Program-made: the position numbers and the translations under genes
Notes under the pieces: model-generated
Told to the model about the DNA's origin: nothing
Database searches by the model: none
What the model saw: only the letters and a program-made list of their open reading frames with translations
Shown here: positions 27,724 to 36,671 of the stretch, in pieces
How the letters are laid out: the number at the start of each line of letters is the position of its first letter
Position numbering within the stretch: position 1 is the stretch's first letter
Assembly (NCBI GenBank): GCA_024683955.1
Contig: JAIKXS010000034.1
Span: 1-64,000 of the forward strand
From: Desulfovibrio sp.
GTDB taxonomy: Bacteria; Desulfobacterota; Desulfovibrionia; Desulfovibrionales; Desulfovibrionaceae
Direction of reading: 5' to 3'
Length of the DNA: 64,000 nt

Positions 27724-28430
27724 ACTGGTTTTTCACCAAGATGGAGGCAGACAATGCCGGAGGTAAGTTTGCTGAAGCCCGTTCTGACAAATCCTGCCTC
27801 CTGCATTTCCTTTTCGAGGACAGGGGCTTCAGGAAAGGCACAGATCGTGCGGGAGAGATATTGATACGCCTCCTTATCCTTGGAAAAAAAAGCTCCTATG
27901 CCTGGGAGGACACGGTTGAGGTATAAATTGTAGAGGCCACCCCAAATACGCTCCCTGCCTGAACCAAATTCCAAAATGCATGCTCTCCCGCCTGGCCTCA
28001 GAACCCGAAGCATTTCACGAAAGGCTTGGTGACGCGGAAGAATGTTGCGGATACCAAATGCTATTGTAATGCAGTCAACGCTGCAATCGGCGAGGGGAAG
28101 GGAGAGCGCGTCGGCTGCTACGGGGAGTATCATTTTTTTGTTGTCCCCGCGAAGTTTGGGACGCCCGAGGCGAAGCATGGGAAGGCAAAAATCAAAGGCG
28201 AGAACGGTTGTTTGGGGAAATCGATGGCGGATGGCCAGAGATACGTCAAGTGTCCCGGCTGCAAGGTCAAGCACCAGCCCCTTTTCTCCCGGTAGAACGT
28301 TTCTTGCCAGTTCTTTGCGCCAGTATTGATCAAGACCTATACTGAGAATGCGATTCAGAAGATCGTAGAATCGGGCAATACCACCGAACATGTGGGCTAC
28401 GGCAGAACTATGTTCCCTAGGGTTTGTCAT
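27720..28430 (-). CDS. ubiE: Demethylmenaquinone methyltransferase
   Basis: UbiE/MenG adds the last methyl group in menaquinone synthesis, using SAM. The 236-residue protein has the class I methyltransferase motif LVLDLAAGTLDVSLA, then FDFCLPMLRLG, AADALSLPLAD and ITIAFGIRN, all family marks. The ATG at 28430 (MTNPREHSSAVAHMFGGIA) has GGAG upstream and gives the usual N-terminus; an earlier ATG at 28463 is possible. Its stop codon TGA falls within the right end of the adjacent IS200/IS605 remnant, so the last bases of the gene come from the element. The protein still reaches the normal family length. Confidence 0.92.
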   Translation of the reverse strand: MTNPREHSSAVAHMFGGIARFYDLLNRILSIGLDQYWRKELARNVLPGEKGLVLDLAAGTLDVSLAIRHRFPQTTVLAFDFCLPMLRLGRPKLRGDNKKMILPVAADALSLPLADCSVDCITIAFGIRNILPRHQAFREMLRVLRPGGRACILEFGSGRERIWGGLYNLYLNRVLPGIGAFFSKDKEAYQYLSRTICAFPEAPVLEKEMQEAGFVRTGFSKLTSGIVCLHLGEKPV

Positions 28431-28593
28431 TACGAAAATCTCCGGCACCTTGTCTACACGCATTTCCGTGGGCGCGAAACATCCGGTTTTTCTGGTGTAT
28501 GTTTTTTAGAGACGGCTAGCGTCTCCGACTAGTGCAGTTCCTATCTCCCGAAGAAGGGGGACTCGTCAATGCACATGTGATTAGTGGGCAAAG

Positions 28594-28776
28594 TCAGTTG
28601 TGCGTGGAGTCACTCTTTTGTTCGGTCTCCTCACATTCATGAATTGACTGGCATACAACACGAAAGACTGTGGGGAAGATTTCAGCAAAATTTCCTGGGG
28701 AGACCGTACGTGTTTCTATGAATTTCGCGGTCAGTTCCTTGGCAACCTGCAGGGCCTCTTTGTGATCTTTGTCCAT
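28594..28776 (-). CDS. Small protein of unknown function, 60 residues
   Basis: A short gene with GGAG 6 nt before its ATG. The product has a compact helical look: DHKEALQVAKELTAKFIETR, then TVSPGNFAEIFPTVFRVV, and an acidic tail. The pattern of a helix, 'tVSpgnF', and a second helix resembles the N-terminal part of MucR/Ros-like or other small regulatory proteins, but I cannot name a family with confidence. It is 163 nt upstream of ubiE in the same direction. The signal for translation is good, so I believe it is real. Confidence 0.6.
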   Translation of the reverse strand: MDKDHKEALQVAKELTAKFIETRTVSPGNFAEIFPTVFRVVCQSIHECEETEQKSDSTHN

Positions 28777-28837
28777 CGTGGCTCCAACGTCTAGGGTCTG
28801 TGAAAAAGTAGGTCGTTTTTCTGTTCTTTTAAGAGAG

Positions 28838-28893
28838 AAAAACCCGTCTACGGAGAATGGCGCTGACCCACCGTGGGTGTTGCCTAGACGGGT
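28838..28893 (-). terminator. Terminator with a branched loop
   Basis: On the minus strand, ACCCGTCTA (28885-28893) pairs with TAGACGGGT (28842-28850), and TTTTTC follows. The 34-nt loop holds a second hairpin (28866-28870 with 28874-28878, sequence ACCCACCGTGGGT). It starts 66 nt after the stop of the coiled-coil gene and is most likely its terminator. Confidence 0.7.
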
Positions 28894-28958
28894 AAAAGAA
28901 CGGAAGGGTACCCCCGCCCTTTTTTTTCATTACAAAAACAGGTTAACGGTTTTGTGTC

Positions 28959-31247
28959 CTACATCGTCTCGAGAATTTTTTTCAGCTCCTCGCGTAAGAT
29001 GCGCGCTGCTGCTCCCGCTGCAGCTTTATCAATGCGAGCATTGAATGTCGGTTCAAGAGAATCGATACGTTTCTCCAGCCCGTCGATTCTCGCTGTTAAA
29101 ATGTCGTTTTCACGCTGTGAAGCGGCAAGTCGTTCCTGCAATTCATCTCTTGAACCATTATCATGATCCAGTGCCCTTTGTATCCTCTCCTCGAATTTGT
29201 TTGATATTTCGTCAGAAAGCTCGTCGATTTTTTGATGAAGGATCCTGAATTCCCTGGATGTTTTTTCTGTTGCCAAGATGACGGAATTGAGCCGTTCTTC
29301 TAGCTCTTCCTTCATAATACCTTGTGAGAGCCCGGCTGTTTTTTCCTCGAGTAGTTTTTGGATGTGCTCAAATGACGGAATTTCAGCACGGGAAGTTCCA
29401 GCGAGAGTCTGATCCAGGGCGTCAATTCGTGCATTTAGATTCGTCTGGTTTTGTTGGGTTTTTTCCATGTCCTGAAGAAGTTTCTGCATGCCATTTTCGA
29501 GCGCTGTCGTTATTGTCTTTTCAATATGCTGAGAGAGCATTGAATCCTCGGCAAGCAGCTTTTTTTCCGCAAGGCCTGACTGCATATCTGACCGCAGGCT
29601 TTCAAGGGCAAGCTGCAGGTCAGAGAGTCCCGTTTCGCAGATTTCAAGCCGTTCATTGAGTGTAGTCTGGAGCTCTGCGAGTTTGACGTCAAATGTAGCA
29701 AGGCGGGTTTCCAGTTCTTCTGTTCTCTCGTCTTGATTCGGTCTTTGTTCTTCCGTGCTCCCTGCCGTTTCGGTACGTGCTTCCTGAACCATTTTTTGTG
29801 GAGATTCAGATCCTATAGCGGCTGCCGTTTCAAGAAGCGTTTCTGCCGTATCTGCCTTGTTCGCACCTATGCTGTCCGAACGGATTGAATCCGATTCTTC
29901 CTCTCCCATTCCCCCTTCAACTCCCACGATGGTTTCTGTTGCGTTTTGCGTTGTCATATCTCCAGCTGCTGAAGGTAGGAGATTCTCTTCTGGCAATGGG
30001 CTTTGATTTTCAGAAGGATCTTTTGCCGTCCCAGGGGTTTCTTTTTCTTTATTACTGAGCAGAGTCTCTAAATTCCCCGCGAGAAGAGTGTCATCAGACA
30101 TCGTGACCGTATCGGTTTTTTGGGTTTCATTTAGTAAAGCAGCCAGATTTTCAGAAAGGGCCGCGTCTTCGGTAGGTAGTTCGGAGACCGTTTCCTCAGT
30201 GTCGTTCTGGATGGCGCCGAGAAGAGCGTCGATATCGTCGGTCGAAGGGGTTTTGTCCGCGGGTGCCGGATCTGCATTCTTGGCATCTGTTTGTGCCGTT
30301 TCTCCGAGGAGTGCGTCAAGATCGTCTTGAGCGGGCGTTGCGGCGTCGGCCTTTGGTGTCGGAGCAGTGTCGTTCTGCATGGAGCCGAGAAGAGCGTCGA
30401 GGTCGTCAGTTGAGGACACTGCTTTTGCGTTCTGCGTTGATGTCTGTCCCAGGGCTTCGGCCTGCATTTCGCCAAGTATTGTGTCAAAATCATTGGCGGG
30501 AGCGGCCGCCTCGGCGTCCGGAGAGGCGTTCTGTTGTGATTGAGCAGCGTGTTCGTCGGATATTTCACCGAGAAGAGCATCCAAATCATCGGCGTTCTTG
30601 GATTGTGGAGTATTTTCTTGGTTCGTTTCCATCATGCCAAGAAGCGCGTTGATATCTTCGCTACTTGATTCTTTTGCCGTCGTCGGAGCGGTTTCGCCCG
30701 GTCCCTTTGCCGTTTCATTATCGAGCGATGAGAGCAGGTCATTTAAGTCGTTATTGACGGATTCCTGTATTTCTTTGTCCGGTGTAGCGGTTTGAGATTG
30801 CTCATTTTCATTACTGCTATTCAGGAGGTTGTCTATGGCATTTGGAGGATTTTCCGATGAATTGTCACGGTTTGAAAATTTGAGGCCGCTGAACAGATCA
30901 TCTGCTTCATCTAGGCTCGACATGTCAAGCTTTTCATGGGGATCGACCGAGCGGGGGGCGGCGGTATCGTCCTGAGTCTGGTCGGGAGCTTGGGCTATCT
31001 GGGCCAGCAGTACGTCAAGATCTGACTCTTCCCCGCTCGATGGAGGGTCATTGAGCGTTTTGGCGGAAGTTTGGTCTGGCCTCTGGATGGGAGATTTTTG
31101 TGCTGTCTGGGCTTGTTGTTCCGATGGCGTCACTGAAGGGCTGGCTGCAGCGTCTGGGGAAGAAGCCGTTTGCGCGGATGGGGCGGATCCTTTTTCGATC
31201 AGTTCAGTAAGGTCTATAATTTCTTCCTGTGCAGTCGTCTCAGCCAT
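28959..31247 (-). CDS. Acidic repeat and coiled-coil protein with DDLDALLG motifs, function unknown
   Basis: A 762-residue cytoplasmic-looking protein without membrane segments. Residues 1-430 are acidic and low in complexity. They carry about a dozen copies of a short motif, best in DDLDALLGEI, DDLDALLGSM, DDLDALLGET and DDIDALLGAI (at 196-347, spaced 23-32 residues) with looser copies on both sides (from residue 74 to 400). Residues 500-762 form long predicted coiled coils ending in AARILREELKKILETM. The repeated motif resembles the EIDALL segment at the N-terminus of FliM, which binds phospho-CheY. The ATG at 31247 has GGAGG upstream. No known family is recognised; a scaffold or polar-organiser role is a guess. 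Confidence 0.75.
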   Translation of the reverse strand: MAETTAQEEIIDLTELIEKGSAPSAQTASSPDAAASPSVTPSEQQAQTAQKSPIQRPDQTSAKTLNDPPSSGEESDLDVLLAQIAQAPDQTQDDTAAPRSVDPHEKLDMSSLDEADDLFSGLKFSNRDNSSENPPNAIDNLLNSSNENEQSQTATPDKEIQESVNNDLNDLLSSLDNETAKGPGETAPTTAKESSSEDINALLGMMETNQENTPQSKNADDLDALLGEISDEHAAQSQQNASPDAEAAAPANDFDTILGEMQAEALGQTSTQNAKAVSSTDDLDALLGSMQNDTAPTPKADAATPAQDDLDALLGETAQTDAKNADPAPADKTPSTDDIDALLGAIQNDTEETVSELPTEDAALSENLAALLNETQKTDTVTMSDDTLLAGNLETLLSNKEKETPGTAKDPSENQSPLPEENLLPSAAGDMTTQNATETIVGVEGGMGEEESDSIRSDSIGANKADTAETLLETAAAIGSESPQKMVQEARTETAGSTEEQRPNQDERTEELETRLATFDVKLAELQTTLNERLEICETGLSDLQLALESLRSDMQSGLAEKKLLAEDSMLSQHIEKTITTALENGMQKLLQDMEKTQQNQTNLNARIDALDQTLAGTSRAEIPSFEHIQKLLEEKTAGLSQGIMKEELEERLNSVILATEKTSREFRILHQKIDELSDEISNKFEERIQRALDHDNGSRDELQERLAASQRENDILTARIDGLEKRIDSLEPTFNARIDKAAAGAAARILREELKKILETM

Positions 31248-31626
31248 GGGACCTCCGCGGCAAATCTCTGTGGGTGGAAACGTGGCAATTTTTTCACCAT
31301 GCCATTTTGTGCAAGAACGGAGCAAAAAGAAAACAAAAAACGTCTAAAAAATAGCATCGTTGTTAAAAAGATGCAAACCGCAGCACAGTATGTTTCTTTT
31401 TTGAAAAAAATTTGGATTTGAAGACCTTTTGCCCCAGTATCCCTGTCGTCACTGTTATACTTTAAAATTTTATATTGCTGGCGCACATCCAGAGCATCAT
31501 GTTCATTTTTTTGAAATGAGTACAAGGATCAAATTTGCCAGTTGAGTACAGAGATTGGCGGAAGTTCTTTTCGTATCAGCATGATTTGTTTTTTTGTCGT
31601 GCTCGTCCTGCATAAAGTGCAGATTT
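31248..31626. other. Intergenic region
   Basis: A 379-base gap with A-rich and T-rich tracts around 31310-31460 and no supported gene. It lies between the cobJ stop and the upstream region of the coiled-coil gene, and should contain the promoter of the latter. Confidence 0.5.
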
Positions 31627-32406
31627 TTAGACTTCTCTAATGTGGTATCCACGAGGTGTAAGAAAAAAGGATCCTGCCATGCGGCTTTGCGTATTCCCGA
31701 TAATGACGAGAGACAGCATATCGACCTCGGATGTGTCGAAACGAGAAAGGGGAACACAGGAAACGAACTGGTTCTTGCGGTAGGCGTTGCGCACGAGACC
31801 TACTGGACAATTGTTAGCCCGAAAGATTTTTGCATACGAGATGGCTTTTTGGAGGTAATGGGGCCTTCCCTTAGAGCGTGGATTATAAAGGACAAGTACA
31901 AAATCACCGGCGAGGGCAGCCATGAGCCGTTTCTCAATGGTTTCCCATGGCGTCAGTAGATCGCTCAGACTGACGCAGGCAAAGTCGTGGGTGAGGGGTG
32001 CGCCAAGCAGGGAGGCACAGGCAGAGAAAGCGGGAATACCGGGGAGAATAGAAAGGTTGACCTGGGACAGTTTTTTTTCTGCTTCAAGCATTTCAAGGAC
32101 AAGGCCTGCAAGGGCGTAAATGCCGGGATCTCCCGAGCAGACGATTGCGGCTGACGATCCTGAGGACGCCTCGTCAATGGCGGCCTGGCAGCGCTCCTGT
32201 TCCCTGCGCATGCCAGATGCTATGATTTTTTTTCCCTTGAGCAGCTCCGGTGGTAGGAGATCAAGATAGAGGGGGTAGCCAGCGATGCAGGAGACCTGTT
32301 GAAGAGCTCTGAGGGCAAGAGGGGGGAGAAATCCTGTGTCGCCCGGCCCAAGACCGACAACGTAGAGTGAATGGGCAGCGGGGAGATCGGAAGAGGTTTT
32401 CTCCAT
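31627..32406 (-). CDS. cobJ: Precorrin-3B C17-methyltransferase
   Basis: CobJ/CbiH methylates C17 and drives ring contraction in cobalamin synthesis. The 259-residue protein has the uroporphyrin methylase fold with VGLGPGDTGFLPPLALRAL and CSGDPGIYALAG, and the C-terminal part LVRNAYRKNQ and VIIGNTQSR is typical of this branch. AAGGA precedes the ATG at 32406. It follows cbiG by 459 nt in the same direction. Cobalamin here is likely made by the anaerobic route, given cbiG. No cobalamin riboswitch was found upstream. Confidence 0.93.
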   Translation of the reverse strand: MEKTSSDLPAAHSLYVVGLGPGDTGFLPPLALRALQQVSCIAGYPLYLDLLPPELLKGKKIIASGMRREQERCQAAIDEASSGSSAAIVCSGDPGIYALAGLVLEMLEAEKKLSQVNLSILPGIPAFSACASLLGAPLTHDFACVSLSDLLTPWETIEKRLMAALAGDFVLVLYNPRSKGRPHYLQKAISYAKIFRANNCPVGLVRNAYRKNQFVSCVPLSRFDTSEVDMLSLVIIGNTQSRMAGSFFLTPRGYHIREV

Positions 32407-32865
32407 AAAGAGTCCTTTTGTTATTGAAGGATGGTGTTATCGGTTTCCTTCGATAGGTAAATTGTTCTTGATTTTTATTAAAAAGTAAAAAGTGGAATCA
32501 ATTTCGTTATAAAAAATTTACTTATAAAAACGAAAATTTTTGTAAGTTATAATAAACAGGTTATTATAAAAGATTTAATCCTTGCTCATTTAATGTAGAT
32601 TATAGCAAATGGTTGAAGATAAAATGATGTCATGCTGATATCATGCGACTAGCATTGCTGTTCAATATATGAAGAGAAAGTATAAATTGGCAATGAGATT
32701 GTGCCTGTCGTGATGAATCCATGTAGTTTTTCAAGTTTGTGCTAAGACTTTGGAGTGTACAGAAACACAGGAGATCTCAATCGGAATAAAAAGTGAGATT
32801 GAAGCAGGTAGGAAGAAAAGGCAAGAAATTTTTCCGCCATTCAAGTTCTTCTTAGGGAGAGGACG
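32407..32865. other. A+T-rich gap between cbiG and cobJ
   Basis: A 459-base gap, A+T-rich, especially at 32450-32700. No gene was found, and I saw no B12-box or other sign of a cobalamin riboswitch. Confidence 0.5.
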
Positions 32866-34011
32866 TCATGTAAAGGGATGAATCTCATTCGGTTCAGATT
32901 GCATGAAGGCGTTTGATCCGCCCACGGCGAGGGTCAATTTTTTGAAGTACGTGATTTTTGAAAGGATAAGAACGGGATCGTCGTGGAAAGAACCAGCGCC
33001 AAGCAGAGCCGCAGCCTCTGAAACACTGAACGGGGGAGTGCTGAAACGTTCTCCGGCTTTCTTTGATGGATGGGGTGTTGTTGTGAGCGCAAGATTTTGG
33101 CTTGAAAAGGTCAGTAGGGGAAGGTGAAGAATCTCGGCCAACCGGAGAATGCACGGTTCGTTTTTTTTCTCCTCAACGGTTGCCAGAGCACGAAAGGCGT
33201 CCCGTGCAATCATATACTCTTTGCAAAGTGAATCGAATGCCTTCCGGAGGAGATTGGGTTCGGTATCCTTACGGCAGCCAACGCCAAGAACGAGATGGGA
33301 AATGACAAGTCTTAGTCGTGAAGGTTGCTTTTCGATATGCCTCCAGTGCACTGTTATAACGGGAAGTTGGGAAGTTTTTTCGTCAGGGCAGGAATATCTG
33401 GGCAGAAGTCCTCGAGGTATTGGTTGTTGAAGACAGCGGCAGGGATCATAGAGTCCAAGATTTTTTCCTTCGAGTAGGCAGTTTTGAAAGAAGGGAAGGA
33501 GGTCCCAATCAAGCACGGTGAGCCCTGCGTTGCGGGCCAGGATATCAATGGACGGCACTGGGGGAGAAAGAAGGTCAGAGGCTGTCGTAATGACGGGCGT
33601 TGCGTTAAGGAGTGAGGCAAGATGGCGTGTGAGGGCGTTTGCACCGCCAAGATGACCCGACAGAAGGCTGATGACAAAGGCCCCCTGATTGTCAAGTACC
33701 ACAAAAGCCGGATCTACTTGCTTATGTATCAAGAGCGGGGCTAGGATCCGTACTGCTATGCCGCAGGCCCCGACGAATATATGCCCACAGTAGTCGGAAA
33801 AGGTAGCGGCAAGGCTCTCGGACAGACTGCCAAATGGCCTTGCCGTATTCTGACAAAGTCGTTCAGGTGCATATATGTCTATGGCATATCTAGGAAGGGT
33901 ATGCCGGGGAATCCATGGGTCAACAGAAAGAAGGTTCTTTATTCTCTGGCAAAGGGCAAGCCCTTTTCCGCTGACTGTCCAAAGGGCGAGGTACTGCTTT
34001 GTCAAAAGCAA
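32866..34011 (-). CDS. cbiG: Cobalt-precorrin-5A hydrolase
   Basis: CbiG opens the lactone ring of cobalt-precorrin-5A and releases acetaldehyde, a step of the anaerobic cobalamin pathway. The 381-residue protein shows the N-terminal and central domains with [12 protein letters not shown] and [15 protein letters not shown], and the C-terminal domain beginning [12 protein letters not shown]. The start appears to be a TTG at 34011 overlapping the hemL stop by 10 nt, which suggests translational coupling. The presence of cbiG is what points to the early-cobalt route. Confidence 0.93.
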   Translation of the reverse strand: MLLTKQYLALWTVSGKGLALCQRIKNLLSVDPWIPRHTLPRYAIDIYAPERLCQNTARPFGSLSESLAATFSDYCGHIFVGACGIAVRILAPLLIHKQVDPAFVVLDNQGAFVISLLSGHLGGANALTRHLASLLNATPVITTASDLLSPPVPSIDILARNAGLTVLDWDLLPFFQNCLLEGKNLGLYDPCRCLQQPIPRGLLPRYSCPDEKTSQLPVITVHWRHIEKQPSRLRLVISHLVLGVGCRKDTEPNLLRKAFDSLCKEYMIARDAFRALATVEEKKNEPCILRLAEILHLPLLTFSSQNLALTTTPHPSKKAGERFSTPPFSVSEAAALLGAGSFHDDPVLILSKITYFKKLTLAVGGSNAFMQSEPNEIHPFT

Positions 34012-35270
34012 ACCGTCCGTGCTGCGGCAAGGGTGCGCTCAAGATCAGCATCAGAGTGGGCGAACGAGAGCATGCCTGTTTCAAAACTTGAAGGGGCAAG
34101 ATAGATTCCCTGTGCGCGCATTTGTTTGTAAAAAAGAGTAAATCGGGCCTGATTTGCTTTTTGGGCACTTGCGAAATCTGTAACGGGATCTTCCGTAAAG
34201 AAAACTGAAAACATGGATGCAATAGTAGGAATTTGGACCGGCACCTTCTCGGCGAGAATGTCACGGAGTTTGAGGGCAAAATTCGCAGTTCGTTTTTCGA
34301 GAAGATCGTAGTCCATACCCCGAAGTTTTCTGACGGTGGCAAGACCTGCCGCCATGGCAAGCGGATTCCCCGAGAGAGTGCCCGCCTGGTAGACGTCCCC
34401 TTCGGGAGCCACACGTTTCATATACTGTGCCTTGCCACCAAACGCACCGACAGGCAGGCCTCCGCCGATAATTTTCCCAAAGGTTGTGAGGTCGGGATCA
34501 ATGCCAAACCGCCCTTGTGCGCCGGAGTAGGATGCGCGAAAGCCTGTTATCACCTCATCAAAGATCAGAAGACTTCCATGTGCGTGGGCAATGTCGTAAA
34601 GCCCTTTGAGAAAGCCTTCGCTGGGGAGTACGAGGCCCATATTACAGGCAATGGGTTCTACTATTATTGCCGCAATAGCGTCGCCCTCTTTTTGAAAAAG
34701 TTCCTCTACTGTTGCAAGGTCGTTGTAGGGGGCAAGCAACGTGTCTTCGACGACATGAGCGGGAACCCCGGGGGTACCGGGAATTGAGAGGGTGGCAAGG
34801 CCTGAGCCAGCCTGTGCAAGAAATGGGTCGGCATGTCCATGATAGCAGCCGATGAATTTAAGGACCTTGTCTCTCTTTGTACACGCCCTCGCAAGACGGA
34901 GAGCGCTCATCGTGGCTTCCGTTCCGGAATTTACCATGCGGACCATTTCAATGCTCGGGAATGCGTCGCGTACCTCCGTCGCAAGCTCAATTTCCAGAGG
35001 ACTTGGTGCACCGAAGCTTGTACCGAGGGCGGTTGTCCGCTGAATTGCTTCTGTCACCTCGGGGTCAGCGTGGCCGAGAATCATGGGGCCCCAGGAGAGA
35101 ACAAAGTCAATGTAGGCGCGATTATCCACATCGAAAAGATGACTGCCGTATCCCTTGGCAATAAAGGCTGGGGTACTTTGTACGTTACGGCATGCCCGTA
35201 CGGGGCTGTTGACACCGCCCGGGATGACAGACTGGGCCTGTTTGAAGAGTGTTTCTGAAGTGGTTTGCAT
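34002..35270 (-). CDS. hemL: Glutamate-1-semialdehyde 2,1-aminomutase
   Basis: HemL turns glutamate-1-semialdehyde into 5-aminolevulinate, the first dedicated tetrapyrrole precursor. It is a PLP enzyme with the active-site lysine in [18 protein letters not shown] and the cofactor-binding [12 protein letters not shown]. The N-terminal [12 protein letters not shown] is a family signature. I set the start at the ATG at 35270 (422 residues, normal length); a GTG at 35339 would add 23 residues of unlikely sequence. Neither has a clear ribosome-binding site. It lies in the order SLOG protein-ahbB-hemL-cbiG, so early and late tetrapyrrole genes share a transcript. Confidence 0.95.
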   Translation of the reverse strand: MQTTSETLFKQAQSVIPGGVNSPVRACRNVQSTPAFIAKGYGSHLFDVDNRAYIDFVLSWGPMILGHADPEVTEAIQRTTALGTSFGAPSPLEIELATEVRDAFPSIEMVRMVNSGTEATMSALRLARACTKRDKVLKFIGCYHGHADPFLAQAGSGLATLSIPGTPGVPAHVVEDTLLAPYNDLATVEELFQKEGDAIAAIIVEPIACNMGLVLPSEGFLKGLYDIAHAHGSLLIFDEVITGFRASYSGAQGRFGIDPDLTTFGKIIGGGLPVGAFGGKAQYMKRVAPEGDVYQAGTLSGNPLAMAAGLATVRKLRGMDYDLLEKRTANFALKLRDILAEKVPVQIPTIASMFSVFFTEDPVTDFASAQKANQARFTLFYKQMRAQGIYLAPSSFETGMLSFAHSDADLERTLAAARTVCF

Positions 35271-35373
35271 AGCAGTAATTAAAAATTGTGCTTTTGTTTT
35301 ATAGGGTGACTTTGAGTAAGGGATTGAGGCAATACGCACACATTAGCAAAAAATGGGAGCGCAGGAATATGAC

Positions 35374-35847
35374 TTAAAAATACGTCATAGAAACTTTTTT
35401 CAATTCCCGCACCGTTTCAAGAACGATGTGTTTACCAAGGGGCGCCATGCTTTTCAGCTTTTCAACAGTTTCCTGCCATTCATCAGGTGTCCTTCCATGG
35501 ATCATGGTATAGAAGGTGTAGGGCCACTCCGGATCGTTGGAGGGCCTATAATAGACATGTGATATATTTGGGATGGAGGCTGCAATGGCACCGCATTTGG
35601 CACGTACATTCTCGTCGACCATCCATGCCACCATGGCGTTATGTACCCAGTCCGTTTTTTGGTGCCTGATCATGGCGCCGAAGCGTCGAATTGCGCCGGC
35701 CTTTTTAAGACGGTTCAGAAACTCAATTACCTCCTCCTCACGCATGCCGCACTCCTTTGCTAGATCGGCGTAGGGCGTCAGAGTACGAGGAATGTTCTTC
35801 TGCAGACGTCGTAGAAGGGCACGCTCGTTTTGAGAGAGCGAAAGCAT
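35374..35847 (-). CDS. ahbB: Siroheme decarboxylase subunit AhbB
   Basis: A 157-residue protein of the Lrp/AsnC-like siroheme decarboxylase family. With AhbA it removes the C12 and C18 carboxyl groups of siroheme to give didecarboxysiroheme on the path to heme b. It has a winged-helix N-terminus (AKECGMREEEVIEFLNRLKK) and the C-terminal RAM-like half with IRRFGAMIRHQK, NAMVAWMV and WPYTFYTMIHG. The His in 'RHQK' and Tyr in 'HVYYRP' match residues linked to siroheme binding. It lies 103 nt upstream of hemL. Assignment as AhbB and not AhbA rests on the RRFGAxxRHQK segment; its partner is the gene at 61190. Confidence 0.87.
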   Translation of the reverse strand: MLSLSQNERALLRRLQKNIPRTLTPYADLAKECGMREEEVIEFLNRLKKAGAIRRFGAMIRHQKTDWVHNAMVAWMVDENVRAKCGAIAASIPNISHVYYRPSNDPEWPYTFYTMIHGRTPDEWQETVEKLKSMAPLGKHIVLETVRELKKVSMTYF

Positions 35848-35859
35848 GGGGCCTGTCCG

Positions 35860-36414
35860 TTAGCGCGTGAAGGAACGGGCAAAGATATCCTGAATGGCTA
35901 CCCGTCCATTATTTTCGAGAAAACGAGTTCCCGTGGCCGTGAAGTGACGCGCAGTGATGACCGGATCAAGTACTTTTTGCCAGTCGTCCTCCGTCCATGT
36001 GAACCATGTGTTGTTCGGCTGATCAAAGACAAGCAGGGGTTTGTTGCATATCTTGGCAAATTCTGCCCCCCAGCCTGTTCCGCCTTTCACTGTTTTATCG
36101 TCCTGAATGGCACCTACAACCACAACCTGATCCCCGCTCGTGACCTGCCAGCAAATAGACTGCAAGACTTTCCTGAAGAGGGGGGCCTTGGTGTACTCAC
36201 GGTTCAGAAGTTTTGACACATAACTGAGACTGACATCCTTGCCAGCAAGTTCTTCGCTTGTGAGGACCCGGACGCCGCGACTTCTTTCAATCTGATGGCC
36301 GTCAAAACTGTAGTTGACTTCTTCTATGCCCCAGCTTTCGGCAAGAGAACCAAAAAACTGTTCTGTTCCGGCCGCACCACCGCTGTAAAGAATGCATTGG
36401 TTTGAAATAAGCAT
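35860..36414 (-). CDS. SLOG-like Rossmannoid protein of unknown function
   Basis: A 184-residue protein starting MLISNQCILYSGGAAGTEQF, with a later GGTGWGAEFAKICNKPLLVF. The glycine-rich loop near the N-terminus and the second GGTGxxxE loop before a strand are the pattern of the SLOG/lysine-decarboxylase-like nucleotide-binding superfamily. It does not show the PGGxGTxxE motif of LOG cytokinin-type phosphoribohydrolases in full. AGGA precedes the ATG. It ends 12 nt before ahbB and is the first gene of the tetrapyrrole unit, so a role in nucleotide or cofactor handling there is possible. The fold call is moderate and the function is unknown. Confidence 0.6.
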   Translation of the reverse strand: MLISNQCILYSGGAAGTEQFFGSLAESWGIEEVNYSFDGHQIERSRGVRVLTSEELAGKDVSLSYVSKLLNREYTKAPLFRKVLQSICWQVTSGDQVVVVGAIQDDKTVKGGTGWGAEFAKICNKPLLVFDQPNNTWFTWTEDDWQKVLDPVITARHFTATGTRFLENNGRVAIQDIFARSFTR

Positions 36415-36671
36415 AGTTTGTCCTCTCGATATCTTTCACATGTCAAATAACATGGGTTTCCAGGCTATAGTACCAATTTTTTGTGTGGAGAACCTTTAGA
36501 TACATCACTGGTAGTTCATTGTTATATTGAAAAAAGTAGATTGCTCATTTTTAAATAACTTTTTTGTTAGAAAAAATATGCTATTGCATTTATGTAACAC
36601 AGAATTTTTAGAGGTGTTTTACTTAAAAAACGATGTTGCTTCGTGGAAACAGTTTTTTCATCGCGTGGAAG

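Noticed and set aside
28959-31247. Repeats suggesting a CRISPR array or tandem DNA repeat
   Set aside because: The repetition is at the protein level (DDLDALLG) with varied codons and linkers inside one clean reading frame, not a regular DNA array.
32407-32865. Cobalamin riboswitch upstream of cobJ
   Set aside because: No B12 box or typical paired core could be found in this A+T-rich stretch.
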